A stretch of DNA of 64,000 nucleotides from Knoellia sp. S7-12 (GTDB lineage: Bacteria; Actinomycetota; Actinomycetes; Actinomycetales; Dermatophilaceae), in NCBI RefSeq assembly GCF_040518285.1, contig NZ_CP155449.1, positions 3,348,001 through 3,412,000 of the forward strand, given 5' to 3'. Below the pieces are notes generated by a model, which saw only the letters and a list, made by a program, of their open reading frames with translations, had not been told where the DNA came from and did not search any database. Shown piece after piece: positions 11,382-20,400 of the stretch; within the stretch, counting starts at the first letter, position 1, and the number at the start of each line of letters is the position of its first letter. A program made the translations under genes and the position numbers.

Positions 11382-11738
11382 GTGAAGGAAACGGTCGTGA
11401 AGGAAACCAGAGACGTCCTTGAGCAGGAGCGGCAAGGGACGCTCGACCGGTTGGCCGCGCTGACCGGCGACTTCGACCGGATCGTGGACGCATCGCGTGA
11501 CAGCAACGCCGACGACGAGCACGACCCCGAGGGCGCGACGATCGCGTTCGAGCGGTCCCAGGTCGGCGCACTCATCCAGCAGGCGCGCAGTCACCTCGTC
11601 GAGATCGAGGCCGCAATCGCTCGTGTCGCTCAGGGCACCTATGGGATGTGCGAGAAGTGCGGACAGCCGATCCTCGCGGCCCGTCTCCGGGCGCGACCCA
11701 CCGCAAGGACCTGCGTCACCTGCCCCACCAAGCGTTGA
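11382..11738 (+). CDS. TraR/DksA-type C4 zinc-finger protein
   Basis: About 118 residues from the GTG at 11382; a second GTG at 11397 is an alternative, because the first 15 bases are duplicated (VKET VVKET). A coiled-coil-like helical segment is followed by CEKCGQPILAARLRARP...CVTC, a four-Cys zinc finger of the DksA/TraR family. Such proteins insert into the RNA polymerase secondary channel or act as general zinc-finger factors. Actinobacterial members are mostly uncharacterised. The stop codon forms the first bases of a 24-bp hairpin. Confidence 0.82.
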   Translation: MKETVVKETRDVLEQERQGTLDRLAALTGDFDRIVDASRDSNADDEHDPEGATIAFERSQVGALIQQARSHLVEIEAAIARVAQGTYGMCEKCGQPILAARLRARPTARTCVTCPTKR

Positions 11739-11804
11739 CGACTTATTGCGCATTCCGACCGGAGGAGCCTTGCGACGAGCGTCGGAATGCGCAATAAGTC
11801 GTCA
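11736..11804. terminator. 24-bp perfect hairpin between convergent genes
   Basis: Arms 11736-11759 and 11781-11804 are perfectly complementary over 24 bp (outer part TGACGACTTATTGCG), with a 21-base loop. It is shared by the convergent DksA-like gene and rsmI. No T-tract follows. Confidence 0.8.
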
Positions 11805-11812
11805 GTTCTGGG

Positions 11813-12658
11813 TCAGGGCTTCTGAGCGGCGAGGGCTGCGTTGTAGAGGGTCGACTTGGACAGGCCCGTTGCCGAGGCGACGTCAGCGCACACGTCCTTG
11901 AGCCGCTCCCCCGCCGCGACCCGGTCGAGGATCGACGTCAGGTTGCTCTCGACGTCTCCCGCCACCGCAGCCGCACCGGCGACCACCACCGTGATCTCAC
12001 CGCGCACCCCGTCATCGGCCCACGCGACCAACTCGACGAGCGACCCGCGCCGCACCTCTTCATAGGTCTTGGTCAGCTCGCGGCACACTGCCGCGCGACG
12101 GGCGCCCCCGAACGCCTCCTCCATCGCGGCCAACGACTTGGCGATCCGGTGCGGCGCCTCGAAGAAGACCATCGTCCGCTGCTCCGCCGCCAACCCACGC
12201 AGGGCGCGCAACCGCTCGCCACCCTTGCGCGGCAGGAACCCCTCGAAGCAGAACCGGTCGACCGGCAGCCCAGACACAGCCAGCGCCATCAGCACCGCAG
12301 ACGGCCCAGGAACACACGTCACGCGAATATCGATCCCGACCGCAGCAGACACCAGGCGATACCCCGGGTCCGAGACGGACGGCATACCGGCATCGGTCAC
12401 GACGAGAACGCGAGAGCCCTCGCGGAGTCTCTCGACGAGGTCCGCGGTCCGCGACGCCTCGTTGTGTTCGTGATAGCTGACGACCTTGCCGGTCGGGTTG
12501 ACGTCGAGCGCCTGGCACAGACGCCGGAGCCGGCGGGTGTCCTCGGCAGCGATGACATCAGCGGTCGCGAGTTCGTCGGCGAGGCGCGGCGCAGCATCAC
12601 GCGGATCGCCGATGGGTGTGGCCGCCAACACGAGCACACCTTCGGGAGTCTGCTCCAT
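11813..12658 (-). CDS. rsmI: 16S rRNA (cytidine1402-2'-O)-methyltransferase
   Basis: 281 residues from the ATG at 12658, which has GGAGG eight bases upstream. It is a tetrapyrrole-methylase-fold enzyme using S-adenosylmethionine: VLAATPIGDPRDAAPR, AEDTRRLRRL, VVTDAGMPSVSDPGYRLV and PGPSAVLMALAVSGL are family signatures. It 2'-O-methylates C1402 in the ribosomal decoding centre. It is divergent from pmt, the same arrangement as in mycobacteria. Confidence 0.95.
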   Translation of the reverse strand: MEQTPEGVLVLAATPIGDPRDAAPRLADELATADVIAAEDTRRLRRLCQALDVNPTGKVVSYHEHNEASRTADLVERLREGSRVLVVTDAGMPSVSDPGYRLVSAAVGIDIRVTCVPGPSAVLMALAVSGLPVDRFCFEGFLPRKGGERLRALRGLAAEQRTMVFFEAPHRIAKSLAAMEEAFGGARRAAVCRELTKTYEEVRRGSLVELVAWADDGVRGEITVVVAGAAAVAGDVESNLTSILDRVAAGERLKDVCADVASATGLSKSTLYNAALAAQKP

Positions 12659-12698
12659 GCCTGGATCCTCCCACGGCTTCCTCACAGGCAGGGTTGCC

Positions 12699-12704
12699 TA
12701 CGAT
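12699..12704 (+). promoter_or_regulatory. -10 box of leaderless pmt
   Basis: TACGAT, six bases, then GTG at 12711. Confidence 0.5.
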
Positions 12705-12710
12705 GGCCCG

Positions 12711-14264
12711 GTGACCCGGACCGACGAGCTGAGCGAGCGCCTGCTCGGGACCCGTCCCACGGACCGGATCTGGGGCTGGGTCGGTCCGCTGCTCATCGCG
12801 GCGATCGGCGGGTTCCTCCGCTTCTGGCACCTCGACCGTCCGCACGCTCTGGTCTTCGACGAGACCTACTACGTCAAGCAGGGCTGGTCACTCATCCAGC
12901 ACGGCGTCGAGCTGCGCATCGAGGGCAAGAACGAGGACGCCGACAAGCTGTGGAACGCCGGCAACGTCAACGTCTTCAGCGACCAGGGCGACATGGTCGT
13001 CCACCCACCCGTCGGCAAGTGGCTCATCGGCGCCGGCGAGTGGCTGTTCGGGCCCGAGAGCGCGTTCGGGTGGCGCTTCGCCGTCGCCGTGCTCGGCACC
13101 CTGTCGATCCTCATCGTCGGCCGGGTGGCGCGGCGCATGTTCGGCTCGACCCTGCTCGGCTGCATCGCGGCCCTGCTGCTGGCGGTCGAGGGCACGCACT
13201 TCGCGATGTCACGCACCGGCATCCTCGACATGATCGTGTCGTTCTTCGCGCTGGCGGGCTTCGCAGCGCTGGTCGTTGATCGCGACAAGAGCCGCGAGCG
13301 ACTGGCGCGGATCGTCGGAAGCCAGCCGACCGGCATACCCCTCAGGAAGGGACCATGGCTGGGAGTCCGGCCCTGGCGCTGGGTTGCGGGGCTCTCGGTC
13401 GGGTTGTGCGTCTCGACAAAGTGGTCGGGCCTGTTCTTCCTCGCGGTCTTCGGGTTGATGACGGTGTTCTGGGACATGGGCGCGCGGCGTGCGGTGGGCG
13501 TGCGGCCGTGGATCCGCGAAGGACTGTTCAAGGACGGCCCGTATGCCGCGGTGCAGCTCGTCGTGACCTCCGCGTTCGTCTATGTCGCGTCGTGGGCGGG
13601 CTGGTTCGCGTCGTCCAACGGCTATCACCGGCAGTGGAACACCTTCCATCCCGGCGAGGGCATCCAGTGGTTGCCGGCGGTGCTGCGCAACTGGGTGAAG
13701 TACCACCAGGACATGTGGGAGTTCAACACCACACTGTCGACGCCGCACTCCTACTCGTCGAACCCGTGGGGCTGGATGATCCAGGCGCGGCCGACATCGT
13801 TCTTCTATGAGGGCACCAAGCGCGGCGAGGGGTCCTGCGTCGTGGACTCCTGCTCGCAGGCGGTCCACACGATCGGCACCGTGTCGGTGTGGTGGGTCGG
13901 GATCGTGGCCCTGCTGGTGTGCGCGTTCTTCTGGGTCGTGCGGCGCGATTGGCGCGCGGGCGCGGTGCTGGCGGGAATGCTCGCGGGCTATGCGCCGTGG
14001 TTCATGTATCAGCACCGCACGATCTATGCGTTCTATTCGGTCGCGTTCGAGCCGTGGGTGATCCTGGGACTGACGTTCTGTGTGGGGCTCGTGCTCGGCG
14101 GGCGAATGGCGACCCGGGAGCGGCGGCGGTGGGGGGCGATCGTGGTCGGCGGCTATCTCCTCGTGACCATCGCGTTGTTCGCGTGGTTCTATCCGATCTA
14201 TTCGGCGCAGGTTGTGCCGTATGACCAGTGGCTGCGGCTCATGTGGTTCCCCTCCTGGATCTGA
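12711..14264 (+). CDS. pmt: Dolichyl-phosphate-mannose-protein mannosyltransferase
   Basis: 517 residues from the GTG at 12711 (TACGAT six bases upstream); the open frame extends further into rsmI sequence but is not coding there. It is a GT39 membrane enzyme with about ten to eleven helices. The conserved acidic pair sits in the first outside loop (HALVFDETYYVKQGWS), and HPPVGKWLIGAGEWLFG follows. The family transfers mannose from polyprenyl-phosphate-mannose to Ser/Thr of proteins during Sec export. The C-terminal PMT_4TMC region contains YQHRTIYAFYSVAFEPW. Confidence 0.94.
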   Translation: MTRTDELSERLLGTRPTDRIWGWVGPLLIAAIGGFLRFWHLDRPHALVFDETYYVKQGWSLIQHGVELRIEGKNEDADKLWNAGNVNVFSDQGDMVVHPPVGKWLIGAGEWLFGPESAFGWRFAVAVLGTLSILIVGRVARRMFGSTLLGCIAALLLAVEGTHFAMSRTGILDMIVSFFALAGFAALVVDRDKSRERLARIVGSQPTGIPLRKGPWLGVRPWRWVAGLSVGLCVSTKWSGLFFLAVFGLMTVFWDMGARRAVGVRPWIREGLFKDGPYAAVQLVVTSAFVYVASWAGWFASSNGYHRQWNTFHPGEGIQWLPAVLRNWVKYHQDMWEFNTTLSTPHSYSSNPWGWMIQARPTSFFYEGTKRGEGSCVVDSCSQAVHTIGTVSVWWVGIVALLVCAFFWVVRRDWRAGAVLAGMLAGYAPWFMYQHRTIYAFYSVAFEPWVILGLTFCVGLVLGGRMATRERRRWGAIVVGGYLLVTIALFAWFYPIYSAQVVPYDQWLRLMWFPSWI

Positions 14265-14358
14265 GCGAATCTGGCCGCAACCTGAGCATGGGCTGAACAT
14301 CTGCCTGCAGGGGCTGTTTCAGGTCGCGATACGTCGCGATCCTTGTTTGACTAGTTAG

Positions 14359-14826
14359 ATGAAACGTCAACCTTTTAACGACCTTGCCCTTGCTGTCGCC
14401 CGCGTGGTTGTCGGTGTCATCTTCATCGCCCACGGCTGGCAGAAGCTCGCGACCAACGGGCTGGACGCCACGTCCCAGGGCTTCGCTGGCATGGGCGTTC
14501 CCCTCCCCACACTGTCTGCTGGGCTCGCCGGAACGATCGAACTCGTTGGCGGGATCGCCCTTCTCGTCGGAGCGTTCACCACTGTCGCCGGGATCGCCAC
14601 CGCCCTCGTCATGTTCGGTGCCTTCTGGTTCGCCCACCTCGGGAGCGGCGTCTTCGCCGCCGAGGGCGGCTGGGAGGTCGTCGGTGCCCTCGGTGCCGCG
14701 TCGCTCGCCCTGGCCGCAGCCGGAGCAGGACGCTTCAGCGTCGACGGACTCCTTGCGCAGCGTTCGCAACGGTCGCAGCGTGACGTCGCAGCGCCGGCAA
14801 CCGAGCGCGAGCACGCCGACGTCTGA
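14359..14826 (+). CDS. DoxX family membrane protein
   Basis: 155 residues and four membrane helices. LALAVARVVVGVIFIAHGWQKL and GTIELVGGIALLVGAFT are DoxX signatures. The function of the family is unclear; some members work with thioredoxin-like proteins in redox homeostasis. A direct repeat TCGCGAT-ACG-TCGCGAT (about 14325-14341) lies just upstream and could be an operator. The cytoplasmic tail is rich in Gln/Arg/Ser. Confidence 0.88.
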   Translation: MKRQPFNDLALAVARVVVGVIFIAHGWQKLATNGLDATSQGFAGMGVPLPTLSAGLAGTIELVGGIALLVGAFTTVAGIATALVMFGAFWFAHLGSGVFAAEGGWEVVGALGAASLALAAAGAGRFSVDGLLAQRSQRSQRDVAAPATEREHADV

Positions 14827-14870
14827 TCGCCGACCCGGTGATTGACGCCTGACCACGCACGCCCCACCAC

Positions 14871-14910
14871 GGACGGCCCCCGACCTCACCGGTCCTGTCG
14901 GGGGCCGTCC
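14871..14910. terminator. 14-bp hairpin after doxX
   Basis: Arms GGACGGCCCCCGAC (14871-14884) and its perfect complement (14897-14910). It ends two bases before the -10 box of the next gene, so terminator and promoter are packed together. Confidence 0.75.
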
Positions 14911-14911
14911 G

Positions 14912-14917
14912 TACTGT
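14912..14917 (+). promoter_or_regulatory. -10 box of leaderless nuclease/helicase gene
   Basis: TACTGT, seven bases (GTGAAAC), ATG at 14925. Confidence 0.55.
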
Positions 14918-14924
14918 GTGAAAC

Positions 14925-17900
14925 ATGTTCCTCCTTCGCGACGACGGGCGACTGATCCTCAGCCCGAGCGACCTGCGCCTCGCCTCCCAGTGCGAGTTCG
15001 CTCTCGTCCACGAGCTCGACGTCACGTTGGGTCGCGCGCCCAAGGCGCCGCAGACCGAGGAGCTGATGATGGAGCGCCTCAAGGAGCTCGGCGACGCGCA
15101 CGAGCGCCAGGAGTTGTTGAGGCTGTCGGCCGCGCACCCGGGACGCGTCAAGCAGTTCCCACGACCGGCATACGATCTCGCCTCCCTCACGGCTGCGCAC
15201 GACACGACCATCGCGACGCTCGGCGGCGATGACACTGATGTCGTCTTCCAGGCGACCTTCTTCGACGGCGGGCTCGTCGGGCATGCCGACTTCCTCGAGC
15301 GCACCCCCGACGGGTGGCTCGTCTGCGACACCAAGCTCGCGCGGCACGCGAGCGTCCCAGCGTTGCTGCAAATCGCGGCGTATGCCGCACAGCTGCGTTC
15401 CGCAGGCGTGCCGACTGCCCCCGTGGCCCGGTTGGTCCTGGGCAGTGGCACCGCGACCGACCACCTGCTCGACGACATCCTTCCGGTCTATGCGGCGCGG
15501 CGGGCTCGGCTCGAGTCTGTGCTCACTGAGCACCGGGCTGAGTCAGGGATGGCTGCGTGGGGTGACTCGCGGTGGCTGGCGTGTGGTCGGTGTGAGGTGT
15601 GCGAGGCCGAGTCCGAGGCCGCGCGTGACGTGCTGCTGGTGGCGGGAGTGCGGTTGCCGCAGCGTCGCCGGCTGCTCGAGGCGGGCGTTTCGACGATCGA
15701 GCAGCTGGCCGTGCGCACCGAGCCGGTGCCGGATGTGCGCGAGTCGACCCTCGATCGGCTGCGTGAGCAGGCGCGGTTGCAGCTGGTGCAGGAGGCCGAT
15801 CCTGACGGTCGTGTCGTGGCCGAGGTGACGTCAGCGGCGGCCCTGCGTGTGCTGCCGCCCCCGAGTGACGGTGACATCTTCTTCGACTTCGAGGGTGACC
15901 CCTTGTGGAGCGAGCGAGGTTCTCACGACTGGGGTTTGGAGTACTTGTTCGGGTTGGTCGAGATCGACGGCGTAGATCTGGCCAAGGGCGAGAAGCCGCG
16001 GTTCGAGACGTTCTGGGCGCATGACCGAGCGCAGGAGAAGCAGGCGCTCGTCGACTTCGTCGCCTATCTCCACGAGCGCCGGCGGCGGTGGCCGGACCTG
16101 CACGTCTATCACTACGCGCCCTACGAGAAGACGGCGTTGTTGCGGCTCGCCGCGCGCCATGGGGTGTGCGAGGACGACATCGACCAGTTCCTGCGCGACG
16201 GGGTCTTCGTCGACCTCTATGCCGTGGTGCGAGCGGGGATTCGCGTCTCGCAGCGCTCCTACTCGATCAAGAAGCTCGAACCCCTCTACATGGGCGACCG
16301 CACGGCCGCGGTCGCCAAGGGTGACGACTCGATCGTCGCCTACCACCGCTTCGTCCTCGCCCGCGAGATCGAGGACCGCGCCACCGCCGAGCGTGAGATC
16401 CAGGACATCGCCAACTACAACGAAGAGGACTGCGTCTCAACGCTGCTCCTGCGCAACTGGCTGCTCTCACGTCGGGCCGAATCCGCTGACGGTGTCGGCG
16501 CGGCCAACGGCGCGACAGCCGCACCGGTGGTCGGCGACGGGTCCATGCCCGGCGCGGACATCTCAGCGCAGGTGCCGAGTGAATCCCGGCTGGCCCTGCT
16601 CGAGCTCGAGCGGGTGTTGCGCTCGACGATCGACGGCGTCAAGACACAGGACCGCACCCCCGAGCAGCAGACGATCGCGATGGTGGCAGCGACGCTCCTC
16701 TTCCACGCCCGTGAGGACAAACCGTTCTGGTGGAAGCACTTCGACCGGCTGCGCCTGCCCGTGACCGAGTGGATGTCGGACCCTGGCGTCTTCCTCATCC
16801 ACGACAGCGAGGTGGTCGAGGACTGGCACAAAGCCACTGCGCGCCAGCGGCCCCGCCGCACGATCGTCGTCAAGGGCGAGCCGATGAGTGGGGTGCTGCT
16901 GGCGCCGGGCGCGGAGATCGCGGCCGTCTATGCCGCTCCCCCGCCGTTGGGTGTCGAGGTCCTGCCCGGCCACCTCAATGCGAAGTCCTCCGCGTCGGTC
17001 AAGGTCCTCGAGACCGATGACGTCATCGCTGCCAACGGCCGCGTGCACCAGGTCCTCACCCTCGAGGAGCTCATGCCCAAAGACGGTGACGAGCACTCCG
17101 ACGCACCCGCTGCCCTCGTGCCGGGCGGCATCGTCCGGACCACCAACATCGACGCCGCTCTGGAGCGACTGGCTCGTCGCGTGCAGGCGTCCCTGCCCGA
17201 GCTGCCAGCGGGCGCCGGGGTCGACGTGCTGCTGCGTCGTTCGCCCCGGCTGCGCTCGGGTGGTGCGCTGCCCGTCGTCGGGGAGGGCGACGATCGCTAC
17301 GTTCGCGCCATCGAGGCCGCCCTGCTGGACCTCGACCACTCGGCGCTGTCGGTGCAGGGCCCTCCCGGGACCGGCAAGACCTACGTCGCGTCCCAGGTCA
17401 TCGCCCATCTTGTGCGCAATCACGGGTGGCGGGTCGGGGTGTGCGCCCAGTCGCACGCCTCGATCGAGAACGTCCTCGCCGCTGTCGTCACTGCTGGTGT
17501 CGAGCCGGAGCAGGTCGCCAAGATGACCAAGGAAGCTGCCGAGCCGACCTGGACCAACCTCGCCTCGGCAGATGACCTCGCGGGTTTTGCAGCCGAGCAA
17601 CAGGGGGGCTATGTCATTGGTGGCACGGCGTGGGACCTCACCAATCCCAAGCGGGTCCAGCCCGGCCAGCTCGACCTCCTCGTCATCGATGAGGCCGGCC
17701 AGTACTCCTTGGCCAAGACGCTGGCCGTCGCCGAGTCGGCCGATCGACTTCTCCTGCTGGGTGATCCGCAGCAGCTGCCCCAGGTGTCGCAGGGCACGCA
17801 CCCTGAGCCGGTCGATGCCTCGGCCCTCGGCTGGGTCATCCGCGCCGAGCGAGACGACGAGCGCGTGTTGCCTTCGACCCATGGCTACTTCCTGGAGACG

Positions 17901-18548
17901 ACCTGGCGCATGCACCCCGCTCTCACCGAGCCGGTGTCCCGTCTGGCCTACGAGGGTCGGCTGCGCTCCCACGAGGACCGCACCACCAAACGCCTGCTCG
18001 ACGGCGTGGAGCCGGGGCTGCACGTGCGAATGGTCGACCACCGCGACCGTTCCCAGTGGTCACCCGAGGAGGCCGACGCCGTCGTCGACCTCGTCCGTGA
18101 CCACGTCGGCCGCCTCTGGCAACTCGCGCCCGACGCCCCGGGTCACCCGCTGACGCAGGAGGACATCCTCGTCATCACGCCCTACAACGCCCAGGTCGGC
18201 ACGTTGCGCGCCGCCCTCGACGCCGCCGGGTTCGTCGACATCTCGGTCGGCACGGTCGACAAGTTTCAGGGGCGAGAAGCCCCCGTCGCGATCGTGTCGA
18301 TGGCCGCCTCGGCCCACGCCGACGTCCCCCGCGGCATCGGGTTCCTTCTCGACCGCCACCGCATCAACGTCGCGGTCTCACGAGCCCAGCACGCGGCATA
18401 CCTTGTCCGTTCGACAGTGCTCACGGACTTTGCGCCGCGCACGCCCGACGAGCTCACGACTCTCGGCGCCTTCCTCGGGCTGTGCGAGCGGGCTGTCTCC
18501 ACCCAGCACGTCACCGCAGTGTCGGCCTCCGGCGCCCGTCTCGGCTGA
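14925..18548 (+). CDS. TM0106-type RecB-like nuclease / DEDD nuclease / SF1 helicase
   Basis: 1207 residues with three modules. Residues 1-~280: a RecB/Cas4-like nuclease, with CEFALVHELD, GHADFLERTPDGWLVCDTKLA (Asp and Lys of the PD-(D/E)xK site) and CGRCEVCE. The spaced Cys residues could hold an Fe-S cluster as in AddB/Cas4. Residues ~315-520: a DEDD RNase H-like domain (FFDFEGDPLWSERG ... YNEEDCVSTLLLRNWL). Residues ~780-1190: an SF1 helicase with GPPGTGKTY, VIDEAGQYSL, LLGDPQQLPQ, DKFQGREAPVAIVS and NVAVSRAQ. The architecture is known in actinobacteria but its job is not; repair or defence are both possible. It stands alone between terminators. Confidence 0.88.
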   Translation: MFLLRDDGRLILSPSDLRLASQCEFALVHELDVTLGRAPKAPQTEELMMERLKELGDAHERQELLRLSAAHPGRVKQFPRPAYDLASLTAAHDTTIATLGGDDTDVVFQATFFDGGLVGHADFLERTPDGWLVCDTKLARHASVPALLQIAAYAAQLRSAGVPTAPVARLVLGSGTATDHLLDDILPVYAARRARLESVLTEHRAESGMAAWGDSRWLACGRCEVCEAESEAARDVLLVAGVRLPQRRRLLEAGVSTIEQLAVRTEPVPDVRESTLDRLREQARLQLVQEADPDGRVVAEVTSAAALRVLPPPSDGDIFFDFEGDPLWSERGSHDWGLEYLFGLVEIDGVDLAKGEKPRFETFWAHDRAQEKQALVDFVAYLHERRRRWPDLHVYHYAPYEKTALLRLAARHGVCEDDIDQFLRDGVFVDLYAVVRAGIRVSQRSYSIKKLEPLYMGDRTAAVAKGDDSIVAYHRFVLAREIEDRATAEREIQDIANYNEEDCVSTLLLRNWLLSRRAESADGVGAANGATAAPVVGDGSMPGADISAQVPSESRLALLELERVLRSTIDGVKTQDRTPEQQTIAMVAATLLFHAREDKPFWWKHFDRLRLPVTEWMSDPGVFLIHDSEVVEDWHKATARQRPRRTIVVKGEPMSGVLLAPGAEIAAVYAAPPPLGVEVLPGHLNAKSSASVKVLETDDVIAANGRVHQVLTLEELMPKDGDEHSDAPAALVPGGIVRTTNIDAALERLARRVQASLPELPAGAGVDVLLRRSPRLRSGGALPVVGEGDDRYVRAIEAALLDLDHSALSVQGPPGTGKTYVASQVIAHLVRNHGWRVGVCAQSHASIENVLAAVVTAGVEPEQVAKMTKEAAEPTWTNLASADDLAGFAAEQQGGYVIGGTAWDLTNPKRVQPGQLDLLVIDEAGQYSLAKTLAVAESADRLLLLGDPQQLPQVSQGTHPEPVDASALGWVIRAERDDERVLPSTHGYFLETTWRMHPALTEPVSRLAYEGRLRSHEDRTTKRLLDGVEPGLHVRMVDHRDRSQWSPEEADAVVDLVRDHVGRLWQLAPDAPGHPLTQEDILVITPYNAQVGTLRAALDAAGFVDISVGTVDKFQGREAPVAIVSMAASAHADVPRGIGFLLDRHRINVAVSRAQHAAYLVRSTVLTDFAPRTPDELTTLGAFLGLCERAVSTQHVTAVSASGARLG

Positions 18549-18819
18549 CGGTCTGGGAGCAGGTCCACGGGTCCACGAGCCTGACGCCTCCGACCTCATC
18601 ACATGACGCGAGCACCATCCCCGACGCGGACCGCACACGGTCATGGTCGCGCCTGCGCGCAGCCACCTTCCCGGGTCCCAGGGCCGTCGCTTCGCGTCAT
18701 GTGAGCCGGTGGCGGGAGTTCTCTTCAGTGTGGCGGAACGACCTGCAACCCCCACAGGGCGACCGCCACGACGGAACCAACGCCATGGAGCCCGACCGGG
18801 CCCACCAAAGGAGAACGTC
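18549..18819. promoter_or_regulatory. Upstream region of secreted protein with distant inverted repeat
   Basis: No gene. A perfect 12-bp inverted pair, TCACATGACGCG at 18599-18610 and CGCGTCATGTGA at 18693-18704, is spaced 94 bp centre to centre. The downstream gene starts at 18820 behind AAAGGAG. The spacing would suit DNA looping by a dimeric regulator, but no regulator is known. Confidence 0.4.
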
Positions 18820-19365
18820 ATGCTGAAGTCCAAGCTCATCGGAACCGGAACCGCGGTCCTGCTCGCCGGAGCCCTGGGGTTCGCCCCCGGTGCCGCGTCG
18901 GCCAGCGCTGCGCCCGCCTCGACCACCGCAAAAGCCGTCGCCGCCGCTGCGCCAGCCGCCACCACGCTGCCAGTGACGGGCACCCTGCCCGGCGGCACCG
19001 CGTTCACCGGCGCCCTGAGCAACCTCACGACCTCAGTGGTCAACGGGGTCCTGCAGCTGTCCGGCACGATCACCGGAACCGGGCTGCCGACCGGCGGCAC
19101 CACGTTCACCGCTCCGATCCAGGACCTGGCCGCAACCAACGGGTGCCGCATCCTCACCCTGGATCTCGGGCCGCTCAACCTGGACCTGCTCGGGTTGGTC
19201 ATCGACCTGTCGGCGATCTCGCTCGACATCACCGCAGTCCCCGGGGCAGGCAACCTGCTGGGCAACCTGCTCTGCGCCATCGCGGGGCTGCTCGACGGCC
19301 CGGGGAGCGCGCTCGGCGGCCTTGCCGCCCTGCTCAACCGCCTCCTCACGGGTCTCGGTCTCTGA
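18820..19365 (+). CDS. Secreted protein of unknown function
   Basis: 181 residues from the ATG at 18820 with AAAGGAG upstream. The signal peptide (LIGTGTAVLLAGALGFAPG, cut near ASA) is followed by an Ala/Thr-rich linker and the domain TGTLPGGTAFTGALSNL ... CRILTLDLGPLNLDLLGL ... GAGNLLGNLLCAIAGLL. The two Cys could form a disulphide. The last region recurs in secreted proteins of many bacteria without known function. The next gene encodes a related domain without a signal peptide. Confidence 0.8.
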   Translation: MLKSKLIGTGTAVLLAGALGFAPGAASASAAPASTTAKAVAAAAPAATTLPVTGTLPGGTAFTGALSNLTTSVVNGVLQLSGTITGTGLPTGGTTFTAPIQDLAATNGCRILTLDLGPLNLDLLGLVIDLSAISLDITAVPGAGNLLGNLLCAIAGLLDGPGSALGGLAALLNRLLTGLGL

Positions 19366-19379
19366 CCGACACCGCCGTG

Positions 19380-19418
19380 CCAGTGGCGCCCCTGCCCTCT
19401 CCCCCGGGGCGCCACTGG
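19380..19418. terminator. 13-bp hairpin
   Basis: CCAGTGGCGCCCC (19380-19392) pairs perfectly with 19406-19418. It lies between the secreted-protein gene and the next gene, so the latter may be attenuated or separately transcribed. Confidence 0.7.
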
Positions 19419-19463
19419 TGCCTTGCACCACCCACCGACACCCATCTCTCCTGGAGGCCCCCG

Positions 19464-19931
19464 ATGACGGTGATCGCCTTCCGACCCCGTCCCAGATCTG
19501 ATGCCACCACCCGCTCAGGCTCCAGCCAGTCCGAGCACTCCTTCGGCGAGGAGGCCACGACATTCACCGGCGTCTTCCGTTCTCCCAGGGGCCGTCTGGG
19601 GAAACTGAAGGGTCACCTGCGGCTGCAGCGCATCGTCATCACGCCCCGTGGCACCTTCGTCACCGGAGTCTTCACCGGCGAGTTGCGTGAGCCTGACGGA
19701 ATCCTCATCGGCGTGGACAGTCGGCTGGGCACCGCGCCTGCGGATCTGGAGTGCCACGCCGTCGGCATGCGAGCGGTGGTCCGCCCACTGAAGCTGGATC
19801 TCATGGGCATCACCGTCGACGTCGCAGGCTTCGCCGTGTTGCCCGCACTGGTCCTGCCTCCCGCGCGCCGTCGCATCGGATCGCGGGCCAGCCGCCCTCG
19901 GTCCGTCACCAGCGTCATCCGCCCGCTGTGA
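19464..19931 (+). CDS. Hypothetical protein related to the upstream secreted protein
   Basis: 155 residues from the ATG at 19464 with GGAGG upstream. There is no signal peptide. TFTGVFRSPRG ... TFVTGVFTGELREPDG and PLKLDLMGITVDVAGFAV echo TFTGAL...LSGTITGTG and GPLNLDLLGLVIDLSAISL of its neighbour, so I infer a shared fold. The C-terminus is very basic. I do not recognise a function. Confidence 0.7.
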   Translation: MTVIAFRPRPRSDATTRSGSSQSEHSFGEEATTFTGVFRSPRGRLGKLKGHLRLQRIVITPRGTFVTGVFTGELREPDGILIGVDSRLGTAPADLECHAVGMRAVVRPLKLDLMGITVDVAGFAVLPALVLPPARRRIGSRASRPRSVTSVIRPL

Positions 19932-20065
19932 AAGCCGTCGCCCTGGCCACGCCCGGCGTCGCGCTGGGGCTGGTCCACCTCATGCACTTGCTCGAGGTCT
20001 GGGCAGTGCCAGGGAGCGCAGCCCAACACAAGCGAACACCCGTCCCCCACGACAAGGAAGTCACC

Positions 20066-20254
20066 ATGGCCGCCACCACTGGCCGAAGACCTGATTCGTC
20101 GATCCACCTCAAGCCACTTCCACATGACCCACCTCCACCTCCGGGATGGGTCGACCCCCTGGAGGGCAGCGATGTCGAGGATCTGTTCGGGGCAGCAACG
20201 TCGCCTCCGACCCGCGCCACTCACCCCACCGCGCCGACGCGCGGCTCGGGCTGA
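20066..20254 (+). CDS. Possible small protein (62 aa)
   Basis: ATG at 20066 with AAGGAAG upstream. The product is Pro-rich in the middle (HDPPPPPGWVDPLEGSDVEDLFG) and has no hydrophobic segment. It could be a small regulatory or linker protein, or chance. Only the ribosome binding site and the acidic block argue for it. Confidence 0.3.
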   Translation: MAATTGRRPDSSIHLKPLPHDPPPPPGWVDPLEGSDVEDLFGAATSPPTRATHPTAPTRGSG

Positions 20255-20394
20255 CGGGTTCAGACTCTGATGTGGCCGGAGCCGGAGCCCGCCGCCACGT
20301 CGCCACGCGGGGTGGCGTCGGCACCCCGGCGCTGTCCCCGGCCGGCATACAAAGTCGCAGGTCACGGCGGGTGCTCACGACCCCAACGCCAGCG

Positions 20395-20400
20395 TAGGGT
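20395..20400 (+). promoter_or_regulatory. -10 box of leaderless sigma-RsbT operon
   Basis: TAGGGT, seven bases (CACCCAC), GTG at 20408. The identical hexamer with the same spacing precedes galU. Confidence 0.5.

Noticed and set aside
12486..12710. N-terminal extension of pmt
   Set aside because: It is antisense to rsmI; the GTG at 12711 has a -10 box at leaderless distance.
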